Shown here: positions 43,132 through 52,443 of the stretch, one piece after another | How positions within the stretch are numbered: position 1 is the stretch's first letter | Layout: every line of letters starts with the position of its first letter | NCBI GenBank assembly: GCA_964638005.1 | Contig: CAZWXS010000001.1 | Location: forward strand, 1-64,000 | Length of the DNA: 64,000 bases | Direction: 5' to 3' | From: JAAYYM01 sp964638005 | GTDB taxonomy: Bacteria > Bacillota > Clostridia > Lachnospirales > Lachnospiraceae | Notes under the pieces: generated by a model | Told to the model about the DNA's origin: nothing | Databases searched by the model: none | What the model saw: only the letters and a program-made list of their open reading frames with translations | Program-made: the position numbers and the translations under genes

Positions 43132-44344
43132 AATAGAGTGCCTCCGATTTGTAATATTCCTTCATCCTGTGCAGATCCTTTAAGGAGATTCCGGAATCCT
43201 GCAAAATACCGCTCTCATATTTTTTCTTAAAGACCGCTTCTATGATCTTATCATAATCCAGCTTTTGCTCCGCATCCTTTTCATACATATACAGCATCGT
43301 GCTTACAATTGCGTCTGAAAGCATTACTATTACAGCCTCTACGGTCTTCGGTGTTTCATAGCGTCCTGTATACTCACTGATCAGCTGAATCAACGGCGAC
43401 GGAAAGCCATTCTCTTTTCCGATCTCGATGCTTTTCGACACATGGCTCTTTGCTCTAAGGACACCAATCTTATGATAGTATCCTCCTGCCTTCGCAAGCA
43501 GGCTGTCAGCCTCCAGGAGCCTTGCAACCCGGTCACTTAGATAAGCCGTATGTACCGCATTATAATAATCACTCTTTGCCTTTTCCTTTAACTGCAGGAG
43601 CAGATCATACTCGGGATTGGTGATTTCTTCATATTTTCTGACATATTTATGTATCATCTTCCGATCAGTCAGATACAGTGTCAGATACAACACGATAGCA
43701 TTAACAAAAAGTCCTCCCACAAACCAGATACATTCATACAGAAGCCCGTCCTTGGGATCAAGATTCAGCAGTCTGTATGCTATATACAAAACGGTATACT
43801 GTCCTGCCATGCTTCCTATAATGAGCCATACACGGTATGTCTTCTCTGCACTTCTGACCAGACAGCATCCGATGATGCCCGACAGCAGATACATAAAAGC
43901 AGTGCTGCCGTCCAACCCGCATAAGAGCGATGCCACAAAAATGAAATGAACATAGAGAATCAGCCCTATGCCGAAGTTCGAAAATATGGTAAATAAAACG
44001 GCAACCGACATATACGGAAACAGATAAATGACCTCCCGTGGCAGCATCATCGTAGATAGTATTCCCGTTACCGCCATGAGTAACAGACAGATTCCATATG
44101 AAATCATAAGTCTTTGCGGATGCAGATCATTATCCACCATGTAATCCTTGCGGATATCTGATTGCAGCATAACAACCACGGTAATGCCCATGCTGAACAT
44201 GCATGCAATCACATTGCGCAGGATGATTGCAGAGTCCTGTCCTAAAAACAGAGTCCCGAATCCGACTGTCGTAAGTGTAACAAAGAACATGCATATATAA
44301 AGCATGCATCTGTTCTGATCAAAATTCAATTTGTTCTCTTCCAT
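43115..44344 (-). CDS. Degenerate PgpH-like membrane HD-domain protein
   Basis: A 409-residue protein with eight or so membrane segments (about 15-225) and a cytoplasmic domain (235-409). It sits where pgpH/yqfF, the c-di-AMP phosphodiesterase, sits in Firmicutes, and the linker ITNPEYDLLLQL and DSLLAKAGGYYHKIG (280-294) match PgpH. The long extracellular domain is missing. By eye, the metal site is broken: the first His is Asn262, the HD pair is His291-Lys292, and the HH pair is Tyr325-Thr326; about 22 residues around the catalytic helix are also deleted. Asp344 remains. It is probably not a working phosphodiesterase, but might still bind c-di-AMP or a partner. Confidence 0.8.
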   Translation of the reverse strand: MEENKLNFDQNRCMLYICMFFVTLTTVGFGTLFLGQDSAIILRNVIACMFSMGITVVVMLQSDIRKDYMVDNDLHPQRLMISYGICLLLMAVTGILSTMMLPREVIYLFPYMSVAVLFTIFSNFGIGLILYVHFIFVASLLCGLDGSTAFMYLLSGIIGCCLVRSAEKTYRVWLIIGSMAGQYTVLYIAYRLLNLDPKDGLLYECIWFVGGLFVNAIVLYLTLYLTDRKMIHKYVRKYEEITNPEYDLLLQLKEKAKSDYYNAVHTAYLSDRVARLLEADSLLAKAGGYYHKIGVLRAKSHVSKSIEIGKENGFPSPLIQLISEYTGRYETPKTVEAVIVMLSDAIVSTMLYMYEKDAEQKLDYDKIIEAVFKKKYESGILQDSGISLKDLHRMKEYYKSEALYYDFLR

Positions 44345-44358
44345 GTATTGTGCTCCGA

Positions 44359-45366
44359 TTATCTTTTCTTTTGTCCTTTTGATACAGCTTTTCTCTTATT
44401 CTTACCGACTTCCTTGCTTTCGTAAGTCTCATATGCCTTCACGATCTTCTGAACCAGCGGATGACGAACGACATCCTTACTGGTCAGATAGCAGAATCCG
44501 ATATCATCCATCCTGCTGAGTACACGAATGGCTATGTCAAGTCCCGATGTCGTTCCGGGAGCCAGATCCTTCTGTGTCATATCACCTGTGACAATGACCT
44601 TTGAGCCGAATCCTATACGCGTCAGAAACATCTTCATCTGCGCAGGTGTCGTATTTTGAGCTTCGTCCAGTATAATGAACGCATTGTCAAGCGTCCGACC
44701 TCTCATATAAGCAAGCGGGGCAACCTCAATCAGCCCCTTCTCCATATTCTTCTGGAAACTTTCCGCTCCCATGATCTGATACAATGCATCGTACAGCGGC
44801 CGCAGATACGGATCCACCTTGCTCTGCAGATCGCCGGGCAGAAAGCCGAGCTTCTCTCCTGCCTCTATCGCCGGACGCGTCAGTATGATGCGGCTCACTT
44901 CGTCATTTTTAAATGCCGTAATTCCCATGGCCATGGCAAGATAAGTCTTTCCTGTACCGGCAGGCCCTATGCCGAATACGATCATCTTCTCCCTGATGGC
45001 ATCAATATAGTTCTTTTGTCCCAGTGTCTTCGGCTTGATTGGCTTGCCGTTGGTCGTATGGCAGATCAATTCCCTGTCGATCTCTATCACCGCAGAATCA
45101 TTTTCCTCCATCGCCATTGCAATCGTATAGTCTACATTCTGCTCGTTGATAATGTTACCACGCTCTGACAGTATCTGCAATTGTTTCAAGACAGAGGTTG
45201 CCTTTTGCACCGCGGCTTCAGCTCCGACCACCTTGATCCTGCCTTCACGTTCTATGACCGATACCTGAAAGGTACGTTCTATTTTCTTTGTATTGGCATC
45301 CATTTGCCCAAATACATTACCCATATCCCAGGAAGGGATTTCGATATAAGCTTCAGATATGCTCAC
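44359..45366 (-). CDS. phoH: PhoH-like P-loop ATPase
   Basis: A 335-residue cytoplasmic ATPase of the PhoH family, thought to act in RNA metabolism with YbeY. An N-terminal region of about 100 residues resembles a KH-like fold (VSVIEREGRIKVVGAEA). The ATPase has Walker A GPAGTGKTYLAM (about 136-147), Walker B FIILDEAQN (about 231-239) and the following TPAQMKMFLTRIG. A basic tail ends the protein. It overlaps yqfD by four bases. Confidence 0.96.
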   Translation of the reverse strand: MSISEAYIEIPSWDMGNVFGQMDANTKKIERTFQVSVIEREGRIKVVGAEAAVQKATSVLKQLQILSERGNIINEQNVDYTIAMAMEENDSAVIEIDRELICHTTNGKPIKPKTLGQKNYIDAIREKMIVFGIGPAGTGKTYLAMAMGITAFKNDEVSRIILTRPAIEAGEKLGFLPGDLQSKVDPYLRPLYDALYQIMGAESFQKNMEKGLIEVAPLAYMRGRTLDNAFIILDEAQNTTPAQMKMFLTRIGFGSKVIVTGDMTQKDLAPGTTSGLDIAIRVLSRMDDIGFCYLTSKDVVRHPLVQKIVKAYETYESKEVGKNKRKAVSKGQKKR

Positions 45367-46574
45367 TTGTTATCCTCCGTCTTTACAAAAACAGCTCGTT
45401 CAACACCTGCATCCTCAACCACCTGAATATTCCCGGCGGCCTGACAGGCATCACCCACAAATTCTATTTTAACACTATTTGTGATTATTTGTACCCCTTT
45501 TTCCACTAAATCATCACAATATTTTTGCAATCGTTTTTCCGCCAGCGCGTATGCAGCAGCTTCTTTGTATATTTTGCTTGTTTCATAATATTCCCTGTCG
45601 CATCGTACTCCGACGGAAAACGGAAGATACATATCCTTAAAGACCGGTATCTGATATTCGGTGATACAGGTATCATATAATTGATATCTGTTCCTCATTG
45701 CAGGCAGATACCAGATGTCCTGAGCGCTTGCAATATATATGCTTTTTCGTTCTTTCTGCGTATATTCCTTATATAGGTTGCGCATCGGAAAGGTATCCCG
45801 ATAGCGATATACGGTTTTCATCCTGATGTCTGCATCGGCGGCAACATATCGATAATCAATCACATTATCCCCGTCATCCTTAATCGGAATCACCCCTGAC
45901 ACCAGCACATCCCCTTTTTGCACCTTCATATCTTTAGAACACAGCGGAACGCCGGAACGGGTTATAATCTCTACGATGGTACCTGCTTTTTCCGCAACCA
46001 GATCGCAGATCTTCAACTCTGTCTCAGTTGCCTGCGGCACCGCATTCTCTTTAATCTGTATTTCAAGGCAAGTTCCGTCAATCTTGGCAGAGGTCCACGT
46101 AATATCATCGAACCTTTCCCTGAGCCCCTTTTCAATCTGTTCGCATGCAATACTGCTTTTCAGAATGCCCGGTACAATCTTCAATTCCTCCAGATAGTCC
46201 TCTATAACATCATCGGTTCTGTATACATTTCCTTCAATTCTGATCTCCCATAAGAACAGAGACATCACAAACAGAAAAATGATGCAGAACAAAACACCCG
46301 CCGGAAACAGCTTTCGTTTCTGATACCTGTGAAGTACAAATGGCAGCCCGTACTTTTCGATTATGACTGCTTTTGTTTTTGTTTTCTTCAGAATCGGACG
46401 CAGACACCTGTAGTCCCTTACGGACAGATACATTTCATAGGATTCGCAGCATCTGTTCACCTGCCATATCAGTATATGTCGGTTGCTGCACAGATTCATG
46501 AAACGTTCCGGAGAGAAGCCGGATACTTTAATCTTAACGTACCCTCGGCAATATTTTATCAGTTTTACAAACAA
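45363..46574 (-). CDS. yqfD: Sporulation protein YqfD
   Basis: A 403-residue protein with one membrane segment (about 92-112) and an outside domain rich in beta strands, matching YqfD of endospore formers. Motifs include WEIRIEGNVYRTDDVIEDYL (about 108-127) and ENAVPQ-like strands. In Bacillus, yqfC and yqfD are expressed under sigma-E and are needed for normal spore formation; the biochemical function is unknown. Placement between yqfC and phoH is conserved. Confidence 0.92.
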   Translation of the reverse strand: MFVKLIKYCRGYVKIKVSGFSPERFMNLCSNRHILIWQVNRCCESYEMYLSVRDYRCLRPILKKTKTKAVIIEKYGLPFVLHRYQKRKLFPAGVLFCIIFLFVMSLFLWEIRIEGNVYRTDDVIEDYLEELKIVPGILKSSIACEQIEKGLRERFDDITWTSAKIDGTCLEIQIKENAVPQATETELKICDLVAEKAGTIVEIITRSGVPLCSKDMKVQKGDVLVSGVIPIKDDGDNVIDYRYVAADADIRMKTVYRYRDTFPMRNLYKEYTQKERKSIYIASAQDIWYLPAMRNRYQLYDTCITEYQIPVFKDMYLPFSVGVRCDREYYETSKIYKEAAAYALAEKRLQKYCDDLVEKGVQIITNSVKIEFVGDACQAAGNIQVVEDAGVERAVFVKTEDNK

Positions 46575-46590
46575 AGGAATGCCTCCTTAT

Positions 46591-46893
46591 TCACTCATCG
46601 AGATACTTCACTTCCCGGATGTATCCTGTGATCTTCATTTCTTCGTTTGTATAATAATCTATGGAAAGCCTTTTCCCTTTGATATGGATCTGGCATGTCT
46701 TTGTCTGGACGATCAGGGAATCCTCCGTATATTCCAGGATTCCTTTATAATTCTCGATCAGAACCTCGCAATTGCCCATAATCGTAACAATGGCGGAACC
46801 AAGCACATAATCCTTCGGAAGATGTAATGTTTCCACCATGTTTGCTTTTATGTCATGATTGTTTGATAAGCGTTTGTCATTTTTCCTATACAT
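46591..46893 (-). CDS. yqfC: YabP/YqfC family sporulation protein
   Basis: A 100-residue beta-rich protein of the YabP/YqfC family. The core LPKDYVLGSAIVTIMGNCEV (26-45) and NYKGILEYTEDSLIVQTK are typical. Family members act in spore coat or cortex steps. The start codon is uncertain: ATG 46893 has its nearest good ribosome site (GAGGTG) about 20 bases upstream, and an internal ATG at residue 19 has none. It follows the phosphorylase gene by 29 bases. Confidence 0.9.
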   Translation of the reverse strand: MYRKNDKRLSNNHDIKANMVETLHLPKDYVLGSAIVTIMGNCEVLIENYKGILEYTEDSLIVQTKTCQIHIKGKRLSIDYYTNEEMKITGYIREVKYLDE

Positions 46894-46922
46894 ATAGAAA
46901 CTATATGCACGAACACCTCGTC

Positions 46923-48230
46923 CTATTCCGTTATAATGCCTTTGATGAAGGGTTCTTTTTTAACGGCCGTCTGTGAATAGAAATATGCATCTATGATACG
47001 ATCATATGCCTCTTGAATCCGCTTCTCATCATTTGCATAAATCGTCGCAAGGGAATCTTCCTTTTCCACATAACTGCCCACCTTCTTATGCAGGACAATG
47101 CCTACCGACAGATCGATCTCGTCTTCTTTCCGTCTCCGACCTCCTCCGAGCAGTAAAGACGCAACTCCGATTTCTTCACAATAAATCTTCTGAACATAGC
47201 CTGTTTCAACGGCTTTGACTTCTCTGGTAACAGCTGCCTTCGGAAGATTTTCGGGGTGATAGATGCAATCCGGATCTCCGCCCTGCGCTTCGACAAATTC
47301 CGCAAACTTTTGTAAGGCTGAACCATCATCAAGTGATTGACGAAGCAGCTTTCCTGCTTCCTGCTCTGTACCGGCTCTGCCTGCACACAAAAGCATCTGT
47401 GAACCGAGTGTGATACATAATTCCTCCAGATCGGCCGGGCCGTTGCCTTTAAGCGTATCGATTGCTTCCCTGACCTCCAGTGCGTTGCCGACCGCAAGGC
47501 CTAACGGCTGATCCATATCCGAAATCACTGCTATGGTTTTTCGTCCGGCTGCATTGCCGATCTTGACCATTTCCTTGGCAAGCGAAAGCGAATCCTGCAT
47601 CTTTTTCATAAATGCTCCGCTTCCGGTCTTCACATCAAGCACAATGGCATCGGCTCCCGCCGCTAACTTCTTACTCATAATCGAGCTGGCAATCAGTGAC
47701 ATGTTATCAACCGTACCTGTCACATCTCTCAGTGCATATAACTTCTTATCTGCAGGTGCAATATCCGCAGTCTGTCCCATAATGGCCAGCTTGATACGAT
47801 TTACATTTGCAATGAATTGTTCTGTTGTCAACGATGTATGAAATCCCTTAATGCTCTCCAACTTATCAATTGTTCCGCCTGTATGTCCCAGACCTCTTCC
47901 GCTCATCTTTGCAATCGGCACACCAAGTGACGCTACCATAGGTCCGAGTACAAGAGAAGTCTTATCTCCCACTCCGCCGGTGCTGTGCTTATCCACCTTA
48001 ATTCCTTCAATGGCACTTAAATCCAGCATATCTCCGCTGTTTGCCATAGCCATCGTGAGATTTACGGTTTCCTCGTCATTCATACCTTTGAAATAAATTG
48101 CCATCATCATGGCCGCCATCTGATAATCAGGAATCTCTCCTTTGACATATCCGTCAATCATAAATTGGATTTCTTCCTGATTCAGTACCTCTCCGTCTCG
48201 TTTCTTTACAATCAGGCCACCCATATACAT
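46923..48230 (-). CDS. pdp: Pyrimidine-nucleoside (thymidine) phosphorylase
   Basis: This enzyme cleaves uridine, thymidine or deoxyuridine with phosphate to base and (deoxy)ribose-1-phosphate. The family core is present: KHSTGGVGDKTSLVLGPMVA (81-100) for phosphate binding, KMSGRGLGHTGGT, and SSIMSKKLAAGADAIVLDVK (given in part). The length of 435 fits the Firmicutes Pdp type, which accepts uridine and thymidine. The start follows AAGGAGGG. It links nucleoside salvage to the downstream yqfC block only by position. Confidence 0.95.
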   Translation of the reverse strand: MYMGGLIVKKRDGEVLNQEEIQFMIDGYVKGEIPDYQMAAMMMAIYFKGMNDEETVNLTMAMANSGDMLDLSAIEGIKVDKHSTGGVGDKTSLVLGPMVASLGVPIAKMSGRGLGHTGGTIDKLESIKGFHTSLTTEQFIANVNRIKLAIMGQTADIAPADKKLYALRDVTGTVDNMSLIASSIMSKKLAAGADAIVLDVKTGSGAFMKKMQDSLSLAKEMVKIGNAAGRKTIAVISDMDQPLGLAVGNALEVREAIDTLKGNGPADLEELCITLGSQMLLCAGRAGTEQEAGKLLRQSLDDGSALQKFAEFVEAQGGDPDCIYHPENLPKAAVTREVKAVETGYVQKIYCEEIGVASLLLGGGRRRKEDEIDLSVGIVLHKKVGSYVEKEDSLATIYANDEKRIQEAYDRIIDAYFYSQTAVKKEPFIKGIITE

Positions 48231-48260
48231 AGAGAAACCCTCCTTTCAAAAGTCACATTA

Positions 48261-49700
48261 TCATCCCTTTTTCCATGTAGCCGGTGCAATCAGCAGGAGC
48301 ATCGGAAATACCTCTAGTCTGCCTACCAGCATATCAAACATCAGAACAACCTTGGAAAATGCCGAAAAATGTGAATAATTTGCCATCGGACCAACCATGG
48401 ACAGACCCGGACCGATATTATTGATCGTAGCCGCCACCGCAGTAAAATTGGTCGTAAAATCACAATTATCAAAAGAGATTAAGAAAATGGAAACTGCTAC
48501 AAGCGCCATAAAAGCCGCAAAGAACACATTTACAGAGCGTAATATCTCATGCTCGATGACTCTTCCTTCAATCTGTATCTTTTTAATGCTTCTCGGATGA
48601 ATCAAGGACAATAATTCCTTCTTGATGGTCTTTGCCAGAATCAAAATACGGGAAACCTTAACACCACCGCCCGTACTGCCCGAACAAGCTCCGATGAACA
48701 TCAATAATACCAGTATTGTCTTAGCCTCTGACGGCCACAAGTCAAAATCGACTGTCGCAAATCCGGTCGTTGTCATAATCGACGCCACCTGAAAAGCCGA
48801 ATGATGAACCGCATCACCGAACGTTGCAAATAATTCTCTGATATTGATTGCGATAATCAGCGTCGCAGCAATCAATATACCGATATAATATCGCACTTCT
48901 TCTGCCTTTAATGCCTGTTTGAACTTTTTTCTGACAATCAGAAAATACACACCGAAATTGACGCCGAACAATGCCATGAAGATGGTCACGATCGTCTGCT
49001 GTATATGTGTATAGCTAGCCAATCCGTCATTTCTGATTGCAAATCCACCTGTTCCTGCCGTGCCAAAAGAAATCGTCAATGCCTCAAACATGGACAGGCC
49101 CGAAATCTTCAATACAATTATCTGAACAACCGTAATCACAAAATAAATCTTATATAGAATCATCGCCGATTCACGAACACGCGGAACCAGCTTTCCAACC
49201 TGATGTCCCGGACTCTCTGCACGCATCAGATGCATATTATATCCGCCCGTCATAGGCAGGATAGCCAAAATGAATACCAAAACTCCCATGCCACCGATCC
49301 AATGTGTAAAACTCCTCCAAAACAGACTTGTATGTGACAATGCTTCTACATCTGTTAAGATACTGGCACCGGTCGTTGTAAAACCTGATACAGTTTCAAA
49401 CAGCGCATTCTCCAGCTGCGGAATCTCTCCCGTAAATACAAAAGGCAGTGCCCCGACAAAACTGAGCACAATCCAGCTCAGTGCCACTACCACAAAACCT
49501 TCCTTAGCATAGAACACGGTATCCTTGGGCTTTTTATGTACAAATATAAGACCTATCAATGCAGCTGCAATTGCAACCACAAGATATGCCATGCCGTGTT
49601 TTTCTCCATAAACTGCCGACACGATACACGGAAGAAGCATAAATCCTGCTTCAAACTCCAGTACCCATCCAAGTATAAATAGAATCATTGAATAATTCAT
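48261..49700 (-). CDS. trkH: Potassium uptake membrane subunit TrkH
   Basis: A 479-residue TrkH/KtrB-type channel subunit with four pore repeats. Filter-like segments are visible as SGFTTTGASIL (about 105-115), FGTAGTGGFAI (about 220-230), TTTGFATVDF and NNIGPGLSMVG. It forms a K+ uptake system with the cytoplasmic TrkA encoded 12 bases upstream; both are needed for turgor and c-di-AMP-linked K+ control in Firmicutes. Length is typical of TrkH. Confidence 0.95.
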   Translation of the reverse strand: MNYSMILFILGWVLEFEAGFMLLPCIVSAVYGEKHGMAYLVVAIAAALIGLIFVHKKPKDTVFYAKEGFVVVALSWIVLSFVGALPFVFTGEIPQLENALFETVSGFTTTGASILTDVEALSHTSLFWRSFTHWIGGMGVLVFILAILPMTGGYNMHLMRAESPGHQVGKLVPRVRESAMILYKIYFVITVVQIIVLKISGLSMFEALTISFGTAGTGGFAIRNDGLASYTHIQQTIVTIFMALFGVNFGVYFLIVRKKFKQALKAEEVRYYIGILIAATLIIAINIRELFATFGDAVHHSAFQVASIMTTTGFATVDFDLWPSEAKTILVLLMFIGACSGSTGGGVKVSRILILAKTIKKELLSLIHPRSIKKIQIEGRVIEHEILRSVNVFFAAFMALVAVSIFLISFDNCDFTTNFTAVAATINNIGPGLSMVGPMANYSHFSAFSKVVLMFDMLVGRLEVFPMLLLIAPATWKKG

Positions 49701-49712
49701 GGTCTAATCCTC

Positions 49713-51083
49713 TTATTGCGCTAATATATCCCCGATATCATCTAATCCCTTATGTGAAGTCACAACAACCACCGTGTCTCCTACGTGCAGTTCATCCTGC
49801 CCTCTCGGAATGATAATCTTTCCGCGTCGGTTGATGCTGCATAGCAGCAGATTAGACTTTAAGTTGAGTTTTTCCAACGGTACTCCGACAACCGGAGCAT
49901 TCTCACGGATGACAAATTCCAGTGCCTCCACCTTATCTTCTATCAACTGATACAACGTTTCAATATTACTTCCGATGGAATTTTGCATCGCACGTACATA
50001 ACGAATGATGTATTCCGAGGTCACATGCTTCGGATAAATGATACTGCCAAGCTCCAGAGAATCTATTACACTATCAAAGGAAATCCTGTTGATCTTTGTA
50101 ATGACCTTGGCATTTGACGCGGATTTTGCAAACAGCGACAGCAATATATTTTCTTCATCAAAATTAGTCAGCGAAATAAATGCCTCCGCATGGGTCAGAT
50201 CTTCCTCCAGCAGGATGTTCTGATCGATGGCATCACCATGGATGATGGTCGCCTTAGGCAATAATGCGCTGAGCTGTTCACAACGTTCCTTCTTCAATTC
50301 TATAATCTTGACCGCAATCCCCATATCCAATAACTGTGCCGCCAGATAATAAGTAATCTCTCCGCCGCCGACAATCATCGCATCCTTGACCTGGCTGTTA
50401 GCGATGCCCAACTTCTTGAATAATTGTGATGAACTGCGTGGAGTCGCTACAACCGAAATCACATCCTTTGCCCGAAACACAAAACTTCCGTTCGGAATCG
50501 TAATTTCCTCACCACGTTCCACCGCACACACCAATACATCATACTTGTATTTTGCCAACAGTTCCATAATGTAATGGTCACACAACGGAGAACCTTCCGC
50601 AATCGCAATCTTTACAATCTCCACACGTCCTTTTGCAAAGGTATCGATTTTCATCGCAGAAGGGAAACGCAATAACCTGGACATTTCATAGGATGCCGCA
50701 AGTTCGGGATTGATAATCATGGACAGTCCCATTTCTTCACGGATGACATCGATTTCCTTGCTGTAGATAGGATTGCGCACTCTTGCTATAGTATTGCAGT
50801 TTCCCATCTTCTTTGCAATCAGACAGCATAACAGATTCAATTCATCAGAGCCGGCAACTGCAATCAGCAAATCTGCCTGATCCAATCCTGCTTCAATCTG
50901 TACGTTATAGCTGGCACCATTACCGGTAACCCCGAGTACATCATACTTATTGGAAACAGAAGAAACAACCGTGCTATCCATGTCCACAACAGCGATGTTA
51001 TGCCCTTCCTTAACCAACTGCTCTGTCAGGTTGATTCCTACCTTACCACAGCCAACAATAATAATCTGCATATGTTCCTCCAA
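49713..51083 (-). CDS. trkA: Trk system potassium regulatory subunit TrkA
   Basis: A 456-residue cytoplasmic regulator with two RCK units, each a Rossmann NAD-binding part followed by a TrkA-C part. The first loop is MQIIIVGCGKVGINLTEQL (residues 5-23) and the second is MIVGGGEITYYLAAQL (about 236-251). TrkA gates TrkH in response to nucleotides. The double-RCK length is the TrkA type, not the single-unit KtrA type. It follows rlmH by nine bases. Confidence 0.95.
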   Translation of the reverse strand: MEEHMQIIIVGCGKVGINLTEQLVKEGHNIAVVDMDSTVVSSVSNKYDVLGVTGNGASYNVQIEAGLDQADLLIAVAGSDELNLLCCLIAKKMGNCNTIARVRNPIYSKEIDVIREEMGLSMIINPELAASYEMSRLLRFPSAMKIDTFAKGRVEIVKIAIAEGSPLCDHYIMELLAKYKYDVLVCAVERGEEITIPNGSFVFRAKDVISVVATPRSSSQLFKKLGIANSQVKDAMIVGGGEITYYLAAQLLDMGIAVKIIELKKERCEQLSALLPKATIIHGDAIDQNILLEEDLTHAEAFISLTNFDEENILLSLFAKSASNAKVITKINRISFDSVIDSLELGSIIYPKHVTSEYIIRYVRAMQNSIGSNIETLYQLIEDKVEALEFVIRENAPVVGVPLEKLNLKSNLLLCSINRRGKIIIPRGQDELHVGDTVVVVTSHKGLDDIGDILAQ

Positions 51084-51092
51084 AAAGCGCCT

Positions 51093-51572
51093 TTATTTAT
51101 GATACGGTTCCTGATTGATAATCCTGTAGCTTCTATAAATCTGTTCTAATAAAACTACCCGCATCATTTGATGCGGAAAAGTCATTTTTGAAAAACTCAA
51201 GTGAAAATCTGCCCGCTCGGATATTGTATGATGAAGCCCGAGAGATCCGCCGATGATGAATATAATATGGCTTGTACCGGAGATTCCCGTAGCATCAATT
51301 TTGTTTGCCAGCTGCACGGAATCAATCATCTCACCGTCAATTTCCAGAGAAATGACATAAGCATCATCCTTTAAATAACGGAATATCCTCTCTGCTTCCT
51401 TCTGCTTGATCTGTTCCTCCTGCGCCGTGCTGCTCCTGTCAGGAGTCTTTTCATCCGTCACTTCGATGATATTCAGCTTACAATACTTCGACAGGCGCTT
51501 GGCATACTCTGCCACCGCATCCGTATAGTAGCGCTCTTTGATCTTCCCGACAGCAATCACGTTGATATTCAT
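51093..51572 (-). CDS. rlmH: 23S rRNA pseudouridine-1915 N3-methyltransferase
   Basis: RlmH methylates pseudouridine 1915 in helix 69 on assembled ribosomes. The 159-residue SPOUT-fold protein has the SAM-knot motifs IIFIIGGSLGLHHTI (about 103-117) and FSKMTFPHQMMRVVLLEQIYRSYRI (about 128-152, given as a range). It starts at ATG 51572, overlapping the preceding zinc-ribbon gene by four bases. RluD-type synthase encoded in this window makes that pseudouridine in other bacteria. Confidence 0.97.
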   Translation of the reverse strand: MNINVIAVGKIKERYYTDAVAEYAKRLSKYCKLNIIEVTDEKTPDRSSTAQEEQIKQKEAERIFRYLKDDAYVISLEIDGEMIDSVQLANKIDATGISGTSHIIFIIGGSLGLHHTISERADFHLSFSKMTFPHQMMRVVLLEQIYRSYRIINQEPYHK

Positions 51573-52426
51573 GCTTCAAATATCCCCTGGTATAATTCGT
51601 CAATCAGATGCTCCATGTATGCATCCGCAAGATCCGGATACTGTGTAAGCATCAGATTTTTCATGACTTCTGTTCTTTTAAAGTATTTCAGTTCCTCCGT
51701 ACCTTCCGCATCCTCTGTCCTCTGGTCGATATCAGAAGCACGATAAGTTGCAGCGAACCACTCCAGGATTTCTGCCGTCCTGCTGTTTTCCATATTGGCT
51801 TCGCTTGCATATTTCTTAGCCGAAAGCATAGAATGTACGCCCATTACAATAAACACAACGAACATCACCGTCAGCACAATATATGCAATCAGTCTGACAT
51901 TTTCCGCAAAACCAAACGGAATGATGCCTACCATCATCAGAATCAGTGCCACCAGTCCAACCACACCTACGATGGTCAGTGCATATGCAGAGGACTTAAA
52001 ACTCTCTGCTTTCTCTTCTGCCTTCACAAAAGAGCGGGAGGAAGAAGAAGTTTTCTTCTGATCCTCGTCTATGCTCTCATCAATATTCTCGTCTGTTTCC
52101 TCAATAACAGCTTCTTCGCTTTTCTTCGCTGCTGTCTCTCTGAGAAACACAACCGCCGCTCGCTCTGCCAGTTCTCTGTCCTCCTCGGAAACACTGAGTT
52201 CATACATATGATCCCCGAATTCCTCCGAAAGAGGTGTAACTACGCATGAGTATATATCATTGTATTCCAGGAATTTCTTTAATAAGTCGGTCTGTGCTTC
52301 GTCTCCTGATAAGACAGGACACAATGCCGCATCTTCCTCAAGGCTTTCTACCAGTTCTGCTCCACAGTCGCTGCAGACTAAGATTCCTTCCTTATATTCA
52401 TTTTTACACTTAGGACACCATGGCAT
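51569..52426 (-). CDS. Zinc-ribbon membrane protein with a DUF2007-like part
   Basis: A 285-residue protein. It starts with a four-cysteine zinc ribbon (WCPKC at 4-7, CSDC at 18-21). Residues 35-95 resemble the DUF2007 'putative signal transducing' fold (TDLLKKFLEYNDIYSCVV, then YELSVSEEDRELAERA). An acidic, Ser-rich linker follows (about 98-140), then two membrane helices (about 150-172 and 182-205) and a cytoplasmic helical tail. The function is unknown. It overlaps rlmH by four bases, so the two are translated together. Confidence 0.78.
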   Translation of the reverse strand: MPWCPKCKNEYKEGILVCSDCGAELVESLEEDAALCPVLSGDEAQTDLLKKFLEYNDIYSCVVTPLSEEFGDHMYELSVSEEDRELAERAAVVFLRETAAKKSEEAVIEETDENIDESIDEDQKKTSSSSRSFVKAEEKAESFKSSAYALTIVGVVGLVALILMMVGIIPFGFAENVRLIAYIVLTVMFVVFIVMGVHSMLSAKKYASEANMENSRTAEILEWFAATYRASDIDQRTEDAEGTEELKYFKRTEVMKNLMLTQYPDLADAYMEHLIDELYQGIFEA

Positions 52427-52443
52427 AGTAATCTCCCCTTTAT

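Noticed and set aside
51608..52249. Plus-strand frame of 213 codons inside the zinc-ribbon/DUF2007-like gene
   Set aside because: Rich in His, Cys and Arg like other antisense shadows; the minus-strand gene has a clear zinc ribbon, membrane helices and coupled start.
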